The notes under the pieces were generated by a model. That model was given only the letters and a program-made list of their open reading frames with translations. It did no database searches and was not told where the DNA came from. Source: Myoxocephalus aenaeus (Eukaryota; Chordata; Actinopteri; Perciformes; Cottidae). From it: 64,000 bases of DNA. This document shows positions 12,807 through 24,930 of the stretch, piece by piece. The stretch covers positions 7,026,001 to 7,090,000 of the forward strand of contig JBAMJR010000154.1 in NCBI GenBank assembly GCA_038501785.1, given 5' to 3'. How positions within the stretch are numbered: position 1 is the stretch's first letter; each line of letters begins with the position of its first letter. The translations under genes and the position numbers were made by a program.

Positions 12807-14519
12807 TACCCTGATGCACATATGCCTTCTTTTTATAGCCACAAAAATAGAATCTGTATTTACTTATTGATAAATCAAGGCTTACATATTTGAGTCAGAT
12901 TTATTTATTTATTTTAAATCTGACTATACAACTATAACTATATATTAGTTAGAAATTGACAATATGTTTTATGGACATGGATTTTATCTCTGGAAACATG
13001 GTCTCAGATGACTAATATGTAGTTTGAGAGAATTTGATGCGCAACATTGCAGTTGCAGCACGTTACAGTCCAAAATATATTGTTATAACAGCGTGGTCCT
13101 GCTCAGAATTGAATACTGGCAGTTGTATATACACTTCATAAATTCAAATACTAGTTTTTGGAAAAGTTCAGACTCCTTCAACAGATGTTTGTGTGCTTCT
13201 GGGGTGGTGTGTTTGGTAATGCTCTCTCCTGTAAATACCTTGCGGGATGGCTTTGTGTGTGCATCTCCCAAGCCTATAAACATGCAGGAAGAGACTCTCC
13301 CAAAAACTCTACAGCTTGTCCGTTTATATGGTTCTATCTCTTGGACACCTTGGGCTCCTTCTCCGGGTCTGTGCTTGCTGGAATGACACAGGACTCATGA
13401 AAACGGTGGGGTGTGCGTCAGTTGTGTTGCACCAGACTCCCCACAGGGATTGGTACACCTACATGTTCCCCGTGCTCCTGGATGACCTGGGGGAATGTGC
13501 TGTGCAGGGTGCCTACCACTTGTCTTTTGACCCTTGCAAGGTTCAACCATGGCTCTGCTCAGTTAGGTGGGTTTGCTGGGCCCTCATCATTACTTATATA
13601 TATTCAACTCAAGTGTAAAATATCCACATGTCGGGTGTATGCTTGTCACCCGGCGCCCCACATGTAGCTCTGGGCAATTGTGTTTGTTTATTCAAACCTA
13701 TGTCAGGGTTCCCACTGGCATCCTCAAAGTGTCCCTGGCTCTTTGCATCAAGATCAAAAATGGACCACAGGCACCCTGGAAAGAGCAGCAGAATGTTTAT
13801 GTCAGTGCCTTAAAGTAATCCATGCAGCTTAGCTAGCGTGATGGCTGCCTCACTGTGCTGAAAATCCTGCAGACTGCACGCCTAATCAATATGAAAGAGT
13901 CACTGACAATAACTTCCTATTTTCCCTTTCATTATATCTTCATCCTCCTTTCAATATGTACTCCGTCCGAACCCACACACAAAGATGTTTTATGTCAGAT
14001 TATATCATAGACATTGTTAAATAGACACTGTGCTAATATTTAGATGGTACATTGAAACTCAACCTGAAAGCAATCACCAGTATCATCAGTAGCCAATTCA
14101 TATGTGTCTTTGGTTTCTCTTGATTGTGTTCCTGTTATAATTCAGCAGTTTTGAGTACTATCATGAATGAATGAATGCTGGTGAGGTTTGTCGATGCCAC
14201 ATATTTGGCATATTGGTTTCGTTAAGTTGGCCAAAAGGAAGGATATTGTATCTAGCTGGCTGCTAATATGATACCAACTTTTAATGTAATGTGATTAAAT
14301 CACATTCACCTGAATACAAATCTCGTTAAATTCCAGATATAAGTTGGTTCCAAACAAGCTTCATTTCATTGGTGGAAATAACGTAAAGTCTGAAGGGTGA
14401 CAATAGACAGAGCATTATGCCACAATATCCACAAAACCATTTCTCCATTCAATGTTGTCAGTACACAGCTAACCATTGATCAAACCAATGAGATTTTGGA
14501 CGGGTTTGTTCTTTAGAAA
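12804..14519. other. Noncoding stretch with overlapping chance frames
   Basis: Several overlapping frames occur between 13024 and 13818 on the plus strand, the longest 120 and 100 codons. None shows a known domain, and their mutual overlap in all three frames suggests low stop density rather than coding. Confidence 0.55.
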
Positions 14520-14598
14520 CAGAAACATGCACTTTATTAATCCCCTTGGGGAAATTCTTCTCTGCATTTGACCCATCCCTGGATGGGTCAAATGCGAT
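14520..14598. repeat. LINE-tail-like repeat with perfect hairpin
   Basis: The phrase ACTTTATTAATCCCCTTGGG followed by GAAATT and CTGCATTTGACCCATCC resembles a common fish non-LTR or SINE 3' module. The arms at 14564-14578 and 14581-14595 (GCATTTGACCCATCC and its exact complement) form a 15-bp stem around a 2-nt spacer, so the right arm is a foldback copy of the repeat's own end. Confidence 0.6.
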
Positions 14599-16812
<2,214 letters not shown>

Positions 16813-16960
16813 ATGCTGCAGAGTGGTGTAGCTGAGGAAGCCCCTGACTTGAATTAAGTCACATCTTCATATTCTAATAATCAGACTTCCCGAATTTCTG
16901 TATTCTGAACCCTAATGAGCATCCGCATGAAGTTTATGTTTTGGGGGTTTATGTTAAATG

Positions 16961-17136
16961 CAGTGGCGGCTGGTGGATTTTTTTTTGGGTGGGGCCAGCC
17001 AATCAATTTCAGCAAACATCCTAGTATGATTCAATGCAAAAAAGGTATCAAAAACACATTACTACTTTGCAGTTGAATATTTAAACATTTATTCCAACAC
17101 TGACATAATAAGGACATTATTCATACAATTCAGTAC

Positions 17137-17140
<4 letters not shown>
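16961..17140 (+). mobile_element. hAT-like transposon terminus
   Basis: CAGTGGCGGCTGGTGGATTT, a poly-T run and GGGTGGGGCC at the start match the style of fish hAT-like ends. The opening CAGTGGCGG is shared with the fragment at 5114. Other repeats follow directly and no complementary end (CCGCCACTG) was found downstream to 19 kb, so the element is either truncated or interrupted by later insertions. Confidence 0.5.

Positions 17141-17184
<44 letters not shown>
17141..17184. repeat. (TA)n microsatellite, about 22 units
   Basis: A pure TA tract of about 44 bp between two DNA-transposon-like segments. Confidence 0.97.
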
Positions 17185-17185
<1 letters not shown>

Positions 17186-17188
<3 letters not shown>

Positions 17189-17400
17189 TGCTGTCAAACG
17201 ATTAAAATATTTAATCGCGATTAATCGCATTTATGTCATAGTTAACTCGCGATTAATCGCAATTTTTTTATTTTTGCATTTTAATGCTCTTATCAACATG
17301 AAAAAGTGGATTGGCTTGATTTATTTTATTGAAAAACAACTGCCAAACAGGGCGGTACAAAATAAAATCACTGCACATTTCAGGTAAACAAGGGTTTACA
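17186..17400 (+). repeat. DNA-transposon-like repeat with ATTAATCGCGATTAA-type end
   Basis: The segment begins TAGTGCTGTCAAACGATTAA and contains repeated TTAATCGCGATTAATCGCA blocks (17211-17265), themselves near-palindromic. This start is a widespread fish repeat from memory, probably a terminal region of a DNA transposon. Similarity continues at least to the phrase CTTATCAACATG near 17290. The 3' boundary is not visible. Confidence 0.6.
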
Positions 17401-17408
17401 AAATTAAA

Positions 17409-17682
17409 TTATAGAGCGCACCAGGCATGAAAACGGGTCAGGGCTGAAAAAGGTGAGAAGGATATTACCCCTCTAGGGTGGTCCGGGGGCATGCTCCCCC
17501 GTAAGAAAAATTTAAATATTCCATATTTTAAAGCATCAATCTGATGCATTTTGAGATGCTTTTTTTGCCAACCTGGGGAGAGCTGGAGAAACTTAACTTC
17601 AGCCATGAGTCAAAAATTATTATGGCCTCCTTACTAAGTATTATGCAAGCCATTTCATGCCAGCCTGTCACTGGTCTAACAT
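17409..17682. other. Repeat-mosaic interior, no gene called
   Basis: The segment includes the phrase GGTCCGGGGGCATGCTCCCC, which I associate with transposon-derived fish sequence. A 65-codon minus-strand frame lies here without a recognisable domain. Confidence 0.4.
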
Positions 17683-17943
17683 TTACAGTATATGAGGCAC
17701 AATGTGGTAAGGGAGAGCATGGCTGCCTTTGTTAGCATCATTTGTATCTTTGATGCAGAGAATGCATCTGGCGAATCCTTGCCTGTTGATTTTGGAGAAT
17801 ACATCTCCTAGATGAAAGGACACCTCTTGCCCTTTTATTGAGACCTTGCCTTCCAGTTTTAGCCACGACCAGTTCCAGCTGCATTTCAATCCAGCATCCA
17901 GCTGTTTAACAATGGCTGCATCCTTCTCCCCTAACACACTCAT
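17683..17943 (-). pseudogene. Zinc-finger-like coding remnant within repeat mosaic
   Basis: The 86-codon minus-strand frame starts MSVLGEKDAAIVKQLDAG. It later contains GDVFSKINRQGFARCILCIK, then a His near the end of a GSHALPYH phrase. The C-x2-C pair followed by 'ALxxH' resembles BED-like or related zinc fingers found in hAT-type transposases and proteins derived from them. The finger has no completed downstream domain and no transposase core is visible nearby. The position between a hAT-like end and a MITE supports a transposon origin, but a host-gene exon cannot be excluded. Confidence 0.4.
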
Positions 17944-17993
17944 TCTGCAAAAATAATGTTTGTATTAGTGTTAACTTCTAGTTTAGCCTTATT

Positions 17994-18185
17994 CAGACCT
18001 GCCAACCTTGATATATAACCTATATATTGATAAGTCATTAAATACTCGTCATGCATTATATTGCATTGCATATAATGTGTGCTGGTCAATTAGTCTAAAA
18101 TTAATTTTAGACTAATTTTTACCAGCGTACTTTGACGTCAAAATGCGTATCCGCTACGCAAATTGCGTACAGGTTGGCAGGTCTG
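17994..18185. mobile_element. MITE with perfect 15-bp TIRs and 6-bp flanking repeats
   Basis: Terminal repeats CAGACCTGCCAACCT (17994-18008) and AGGTTGGCAGGTCTG (18171-18185) are exact complements. CTTATT flanks both sides (17988-17993 and 18186-18191), giving a candidate 6-bp target duplication. The interior has a perfect 30-bp palindrome (18088-18117) bounded by GCTGGT and ACCAGC, so the 192-bp element can fold extensively. It has no coding capacity. The ends resemble a fish hAT-like family from memory, but hAT elements usually leave 8 bp, so the superfamily stays open. Confidence 0.85.
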
Positions 18186-18821
18186 CTTATTGATAGAACG
18201 GTGGACCACTTTACCTTCTGCCTTGTCAGTCCCCTCACCTCAAAATCTAACGTTACCTCCTCAAAAACGGTAGCGTTAGCTAATAATGTTCCACCGGAGC
18301 TTTAGCTAGCTGGCTAACGTTGCGTTCTCTCCTGCTGTGTTCAATGTGTTCACTCGCGCTCCCTTCTGGCACGCGCACCTGTTCGCAATTCACTAAATAT
18401 CATTCATTTTGCCGTATCGCGCTCACCATTCATTCATTTCAAACCGTAACGTTAGCCTAGCTTCCAAGCCCAAACGGCGTGCCTTTGATACAGACATTCA
18501 TGCTCAAACAACATTAATTGCAAATACTTTGGTGATCCCCTGATCTTTCATCTCCATCACCAGATCAAAAATACCTGCACAGCTAATGACATTCCCATCA
18601 GCCTCAGCTCCACTTTGTGGTTGACACTGCTAACACGCAAAACTAATACGGTGAACCTGATCAACTTCGTATGTGCTCAACATCAGTGAAAGCATGTTGC
18701 TAACTGAATTTAGCTCTGCGGGGCCTGAGTACCTCTTCAGAGAGCTGCCAGCTTTGCAGTACACTCTTAGTCTGGTTTTATAAACATATCAATGAGGATA
18801 TATGGGTAATTATGATATAAT
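18186..18821. other. Noncoding, moderately CpG-bearing segment
   Basis: Repeated AACGTTAGC/TAGCTAGC phrases (18248-18330 and 18440-18460) suggest low-complexity or transposon promoter-like sequence. It could be the 5' region of the element carrying the zinc-finger remnant. No gene is recognised. Confidence 0.4.
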
Positions 18822-18900
18822 TGTATTTATTTATTAGGACAATGCAGGTTAATCAACATCAATCTGTAAATGTGCCAGTGTTAACCAGCTGGCCAATTTT
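18822..18900. repeat. Interspersed repeat fragment
   Basis: TTTATTTATTAGGACAATGC followed by GGTTAATCAACATCAATCTG and TAAATGTGCCAGTGTTAACC matches my memory of a common fish repeat tail. Class is uncertain. Confidence 0.5.
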
Positions 18901-20307
18901 GATATTCGAAAACAAATTAAGATAAGAAATGCACACACAGAACAAAAAGACACCGTGTTGACCTGCTGTCATATTAGCCGTAAACATATCTGCAAAACGC
19001 TCCCTGCGACACTTATTGAAGATGTATCTTTATTATTAACTGTCACTTTATTTTCACATGATTCCAAATTCAGCTTGTGACATGATGAAGGTATTCACAG
19101 TAGGGTCATAATTAGACAACTGAAAGCACATTACTTTTATTATGGAAATGTTGTGACTAAGGCAATTTGAGTATACATAAATAATGAAATGCTTAAAGCA
19201 CTGCAAGACTCAGCAGTGTCCCTGACCTCTGCGCCCTTACTTTGCTCTCCGTTGTAAGAAAACGACTTCCTCCATTGGAGTTAGATGTTGCCAGTGAACC
19301 TAAGTCCCTTTTTTAAATTAGCTGCATATATGAATGCAATTTGTGGGAGAACGGATATGCGTGTCAAAGCAGGGAGAGCCCTTTAAAGTAGAGGGTTAGT
19401 GAGCTGGAACAACCTTCTCCAATCTGATGCGATGCCCCGTTCTATTCCCCGAAGGCAGCCTTTAACTGCCATGTTAGTATAGTGAGCTGAAAGTGGGAAA
19501 GTGCTTAAGTTCAAGGCAACAATTTCAAACTACAATATGACTTGCATAACTATATAATGGCATGCCTAGCATACAATGGCTTATGTAACTTCCTCAAACC
19601 AAAGTAAAAAAAACAATGCAGGGTTGAGACATCAAGCGTTGCTATACATACATGAATAAATAACAATAGATAGCTTATGACAATCTTTTTATTCTCCAGC
19701 CCTTGTCCCTTTAGGCTCTTCATCACATGTCCGTCTGTGTATCCAGACACTCATGCAGAATCTGTCCAAAGCACAAAGCTAAATGACTCCAGTACACAGA
19801 GGTCACTGATGCATTCACTCATGAGAAGATTCCTCGACCCATGCGCATTCATTGTCAGTATTAAGAGAAATTAAGTGTTTCCAGTCTCTTACCGTGAACG
19901 CGAGCTGTCAATTGTGTGTCATTCAATGGATGAATCCAATTGGAACTAATGGTCATGACACGCTCAAAGCTCCTGCCTGAGTGCGAAGTCATTGTTACAG
20001 TGGGTAATCAGAGCAGTCTCTCTCTCTGAGCGTCTGCGGGAGAACGGCAGGTGGGGTAGCTGACAAAGTACCGAGGCTGGAGGGTGGTATCTGCGATGAA
20101 TAGTTATATGAGAAAGAGACGTCTCACAATCATCTCTGCGAATGCAAGTGTATGTATCGACTCAGTGATGAGCGGCATCAGTCATTATTATGGTTCATAA
20201 CGAAACAGAAGCCTCCCTCAGGTCTGTCGGTGCTCTAAATCAGTCCGCTCAGACCTATCCATTCAGTCTGAATCAGGTCATCAACCAGCAAGGATGAGTC
20301 CCCACCA
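18901..20307. other. Noncoding stretch, nothing recognised
   Basis: No gene or clear repeat seen. Confidence 0.6.

Positions 20308-20341
<34 letters not shown>
20308..20341. repeat. (CA)n microsatellite, about 17 units
   Basis: A pure CA tract. The 190-codon minus-strand frame that crosses it encodes Cys-Val repeats and is considered spurious. Confidence 0.95.
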
Positions 20342-20343
<2 letters not shown>

Positions 20344-21700
20344 GTCTCGCCGTGTGACAAGACTGTGGACAGGTGGGTGTGCAGGTGTGTCCATTGAACC
20401 AAAATGACAGGTGGCCTCTGAGCCTGTTGCCTGGAGACAGTGGCTTGGCAGGCTGTGTAGGGAAGGCCAGCTGCACCTCCGGCAGACAAGGGACAGGCCA
20501 AAGCCGGTGCCCGGGAGGTGTGACCGAGACGATGTCAGCGCTCGCAATGTCTCGTGAAATGATTTGTTTCGTAAGAGGAAGGATTCCTGCGGTGCCTCAC
20601 ATTCATCATGTGTGCTCGTACTTGTCAATAGGTGGACAATCAGCGGACATGAGGAAAGGAGAGAGAGAAAGAAAGGGTAGACATTAAATAAAAGGTCTCT
20701 CAGCAGGCACCAGGTACTTTGTGTGGCTGAAAACAAGTGATCCAGTAGAAAACCTGAGTTTCCTCGATCAAAATCCACATCCAGAAGACCTTTACTCTGC
20801 CAAGGCAAAATGAAAAGGCCCATTAAACACAGTTTCAGGGAAGTAGAATGCATGTTTTTCCTCCATTGCTTTCATGAGTTTTTCCTTAGTGTAGGTATCA
20901 CACTGAGGGCACCACCACCTGGGCAAAACAATACAAAAATAACTGTATGATGCAAAGTGATATTGAACCAGACTATCATGTGAAGAATTGTGATTTGTAT
21001 ATTTAAACTGCTGGCATTTACCTGCGAGTTTATTCTCCCAGTAAATCAGCTCGAAACCCTCCGGTGTTTGACTTACAATTTAGTTGAACAGATTGCAGTG
21101 TAACACATGTATACACCTATATGGGTGTGTGCACATGTATGATCACGCTCGTACACTCACACGCACTAATGGACCCGCCTTCCATCTGGTCTGCTTTGTG
21201 AATGGCCGAAGTCCAGACGTGGCTCAGGTTTGCCAGCTGTGAGCACCTTTAAGTGGCCCAAGGAGCACCATCTGTAGCTGTTAATGGGGATGGGATGGGA
21301 GGTAATGTAGTGCTAAATAATGGTGCTGGGCCACTTGGCACCACCCTTACCTCTAACCTCCCCCACCCACATCACAGTACAATCACTTTCTCAAAGCAAG
21401 GTAATGATGTGGCCTCACCATCTCGCGGGTCCCGCCTTGTTTACCGTGCTGTGACACAAGTTAGAGCGCATCACTGTTTTTCCTCAACATCGGGGTCTTT
21501 GTCTCCACTAATGGATGCCTGCTCTTAATCCTGACATTAAGGTTCTATTAATGCGTTGCGTTGTGTTGAGGATTACTAAGGCGAGTCTGGTTTTCAGCCC
21601 CCTGGTACTCTGACTAGGACTCTGAGTAGTTGAATGCGATGCAATTCAAAACAAGGAAAATCTAATTGTGTTTCCAATCATTTCATGATTGAGCCCAGTG
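20342..21700. other. Noncoding stretch, no gene called
   Basis: The 20370-20640 part is GC-rich and has long frames on both strands, but no protein family is recognisable. The rest shows nothing. Confidence 0.5.
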
Positions 21701-22003
21701 TCACTCGATTCCAGTAGCTATGGTAATACTTCCACATGCTCCATTGTTTCCCCAAAGGATTTGCCTCGGTTGGGAGGCAAAGTCTGTAAACCATAACTTG
21801 TAAATGTCCTCATGCAGCCAAACACCGTCGATGTGTGCAGCAAGTAGTGAATATTTACAGTGTTCACCATACTCCTGCAGGGAAGTATTATTCAGAATAA
21901 TAAGGCTGTAGCCAGGGTTGAGAAATCCTGAGTTTTTTTCTAGTAATGGATAATAATAAGCAGAGGTCTCAGGGTCATCTCCCTGGGAAAAACTTTCCTC
22001 CAT
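21701..22003 (-). other. Unassigned 100-codon open frame, coding-like
   Basis: The frame begins MEESFSQGDDPETSAYYYPL and has a varied, non-repetitive composition with aromatic residues spread through it (for example HIDGVWLHEDIYKLWFTDFA). I do not recognise a domain. There is no signal peptide or obvious metal-binding motif. Its 5' side lies within about 40-140 bp of a repeat terminus at 22040-22141, so it may be an internal part of a DNA transposon rather than a host exon. It ends at a normal stop. Confidence that this is coding is low. Confidence 0.22.
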
Positions 22004-22039
22004 ACAGGTGAATTGTTGTGTACCAGTTTATGTTAAAAA

Positions 22040-22141
22040 TGTCTTTATTTATGTAAAAGAAAACAAAATGTATGTTATGTTATTAATATTATATAATGTA
22101 TGTCAATAAATCACCTTACATCCTACACACTGTTCCTTTAA
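22040..22141. repeat. Probable DNA-transposon end (CTACACACTGTTCCTTTAA type)
   Basis: ATGTCAATAAATCACCTTACATCCTACACACTG-like text ends in TGTTCCTTTAAA. The terminal phrase ACATCCTACACACTGTTCCT recurs widely in fish genomes as a repeat end, from memory. The opposite end was not located. Confidence 0.45.
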
Positions 22142-22978
22142 AACATTGGAGGCACTTTGGAGGCGGACGGTTTAGTAGTCGTCTTCAGTTCGAAATGGTG
22201 GAAGCGTCGCGTAACGTTGTTTTTTTCCGTTTGGAGACAGGATCCAGGCAGTAATCTGGTACCGGCCTCTGTAGGTTCCTCTGTGCTTGTGGACAGGCAT
22301 TCACAGTTTGACCAACAAAACAGCTCGTAGCAAACACTTCAGCAAAGGTCACCGCTGTACAGCAGAAAGGTCGTCAATATACAGAAGCCTGTGGTGTATT
22401 TTTGTCTCATGCCATAGAACACTGATGCATGATCTATTATGTAGTGTTTAGGGAAAGCAACCCCTGATCCCTCACGTGGACAGTGTGGTGTAGTAAGCTT
22501 CATAAGTCAATGACAACAGATATAGTTCCTCATTGCAGCAAGTCTCTGATTCTGGTGTTTTGGCTAATTCATTGAATGAAAACATGCACTGGTATGAAAC
22601 TCTGGAGGAAGTATGCATTCCAATGTAAAAGGACACCTGCTGTACTGTATCAAATTGGCTCATATACGTGAATAATAAAGTACCTAATTTTACAAAAAGT
22701 TTCCATTTTGCATACTACTGTATATAATGTGATATACTGTCAGCTTATGTGTCATTTCAACTGTAAGAAATACAGTTAAAACAGTTCAAATGACTTATAA
22801 TGTGTCTTAATGTCATACATAATGACAGAAATCATACAAAGCGTTCAGTGCAATAATTGATTATGTATAATCGAATGAAGTGTATATAGCGGAGTAAAAA
22901 TATACACTTTGGTACAAACTAGAAATAAAAAGTGAAGATCTAATGTAAGATGACCTGGTGTTTGTTTATGTCAACGAT

Positions 22979-22979
<1 letters not shown>
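22142..22979. other. Noncoding stretch, nothing recognised
   Basis: No gene or clear repeat seen. Confidence 0.55.

Positions 22980-23047
<68 letters not shown>
22980..23047. repeat. (TG)n microsatellite, about 34 units
   Basis: A pure TG tract. Long Cys-Val or His-Thr frames across it are artefacts. Confidence 0.97.
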
Positions 23048-23050
<3 letters not shown>

Positions 23051-23435
23051 GAGTGTTCGACATCATGAGGGTAAAAGCTGTGGTACCTCCTGCCAGATGG
23101 CAGGTCACACTCACTGGGATTGCAGTTCTGAAGAGTCCTCTGTAATGCTGGAGGCGCTTTGAAAACATGTTCTCTCGACGGACGTCCTGGATGCAGGAGG
23201 GACACTCCCGTGACCCCCTCAGCTGTCCCCGTTTCCAATCCAGGTACAGCTGGTCTGATCCCCGGAATCCAGCTGCAGCGGGAGGTTTTGAGACGGCGCA
23301 CGGAGAGCTTCACCGTCAGCGTCTGTGGGATGATTGTGTTGAAGGCTTAACTGACGTCAATGGACACAATTCTGGCAGACATACTCCTATTGTCCAGGTG
23401 TTATAGAATATTATGAAGGCCAAATAATGTGGTGT
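23048..23435. other. Noncoding stretch, GC-rich
   Basis: Open on several frames of both strands because stop codons are few, with no domain recognised. Confidence 0.5.
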
Positions 23436-23805
23436 CATGGGCGGATTATGAGACAATGGGGCCCTGGGCACGCACATGCAAAAGGCGACACCATCTGCGT
23501 AGGAGCATGACACACAGACTTTATAGTTGTTTAGCCTCATTTGTTTTTTTGTGTCTCTTTGTAGTTGCTACATATCTCTCTCTGTGGTTTTGCTTCTCTG
23601 TGGGGTAATTTTGTGTCTCTTTGTAAATGCATTGTGTGTCTTTGTGGTCATTCTGCGTCTCTTAGCTTTCATTTTGTGTCTCTTTGTGGTTGTTTTGTGT
23701 CTCTTTGCAGCTGTTTTATGTTTTTTTGTGATCGTTTTGAGTCACTTCCTGGTAAGTACCTCTTTGAGTGACATTTTGCAAGTGAAGGCCAGGGGGCCCT
23801 GACAC
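23436..23805. repeat. Interspersed repeat with internal 21-24-bp minisatellite
   Basis: A GGGCGGATTATGAGACAATG start with GGGGCCCTGGGCAC is followed by about ten degenerate copies of a TTTTGTGTCTCTTTGTGGTT-like unit (about 23540-23750). The segment closes with GGCCAGGGGGCCCTGACAC. The opening GTGTCATGGG and the closing complement of CCCTGACAC give weak inverted ends. The hydrophobic Leu/Cys/Val frames across the array are translation artefacts. The array type is familiar from fish genomes. Confidence 0.65.
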
Positions 23806-24594
23806 TTAGAGCGTTATTCTGGACTTGGGGAAATAAACGGTGCAACAGGAAAATGAACAACCTTGTGCGTAGTACGGCAGTTACATCAGCAAGCAACTGT
23901 CTAGTTGGAGCACAGCATGTATATTCCAAACTCAATGCAACATAACCAAAGAGCTTCAGATTCATGTGAGGCTGGAGACTTCCTCCCTCTTTGTAAGTGT
24001 ATGTGCAAACACAACGTTGGACCTTGTTTGATGGTGGCAGCTTTGAAGCCAGCCTGGCTTCAGGGTTATGTTGAAGATATCTGTGACGACACAGAAGCTG
24101 TTGAGAAATTTGAAAGAGTCTATGGAGCCTGTCAAAGTGTCTGAAATTGTCATAACAATATGGCTGCCATAGCTTGAATGTACTGCACTCAAACTTGTTA
24201 TACAAATATGCCTGATATAAATATATATATATAATATTTTTAACAACTTCATTTCGTGATTTAATGGGGACAAAAAATGGAAAACTTTTGATCTGAACCA
24301 TAAGTGTTACATGAGACGCATCTATCAACCAAGATTATTTCATAGAACATTACATTTAGAAAGCTACTAACGTCATTGGGCACACATAGTAACTTCCACA
24401 GCATGTTGTCCATCTGTCTGTGAGCCATGCAGAGTTTCATTCACAGCCCCTCCACACACAAAAACGCATTCATCTCCATTAAAGTCAGTCAGGGGTCTGC
24501 CAAGCCCTTCACACCTCTGTCAGTCCCCACAGTTTGGATGACATTGAGCCCAGCAGTAGTCAAAGAGCTACAGGGGAGGTGAGGGTTGCACAAT
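23806..24594. other. Noncoding stretch, no gene called
   Basis: A 219-codon minus-strand frame spans 23669-24328 but ends inside the minisatellite and shows no domain. A small (TA)n run lies near 24220-24235. Confidence 0.5.
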
Positions 24595-24930
24595 GGGAGC
24601 CCACTACTGCCAATAATACTACAACCAATACTACAGTGCAGTACCAGTACAGTATTAATATTACTTCTGTTAATGCTACAAATTCCACTACTAACAGTAC
24701 TACTATGACTATGAATGTGCTACTGCTGTTTATACTGTTACTAGGTGCTGCTGCTACTACTAGTTGCTGTGTATACTGTTACTGATAATAATGCCACAAT
24801 ACTAATATTATTGCTTCCTTGACTAGTACAGCTACAGCTGTTGCTACATCTGATGCAGCTTATAGTGAGAACAATACTACCACTGAAACATGCTACATGT
24901 GGTGCTAATACTACTGCTGCTGCAAAGAAT
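24595..24930. repeat. Degenerate trinucleotide (ACT/GCT/AAT) tract
   Basis: About 330 bp show strong 3-bp periodicity with units such as ACT, AAT, ACA, GCT and GTT, but few perfect runs (GCTGCTGCTACTACTAG near 24748). One frame reads as an Asn/Thr/Ser-rich peptide and then a Leu-rich one, as expected from a decayed ACT-type repeat. Confidence 0.75.

Noticed and set aside
13024..13818. Cluster of overlapping plus-strand frames
   Set aside because: All three frames are open over the same stretch, no motif is recognised, and there is no splice-site pattern I can support.
20281..20853. 190-codon minus-strand open frame
   Set aside because: Its end is a (CA)n translation (Cys-Val repeats), it has no domain, and it overlaps other long frames in GC-rich sequence.
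23527..23802. Leu/Val/Cys-rich frame resembling a membrane protein
   Set aside because: Translation of a TTTTGTGTCTCTTTGTGG minisatellite. Hydrophobicity follows from T-rich codons.
23669..24328. 219-codon minus-strand open frame, the longest single frame apart from the transposase
   Set aside because: Its C-terminus is antisense minisatellite, the rest has no domain, and composition looks like translated noncoding AT-rich DNA.
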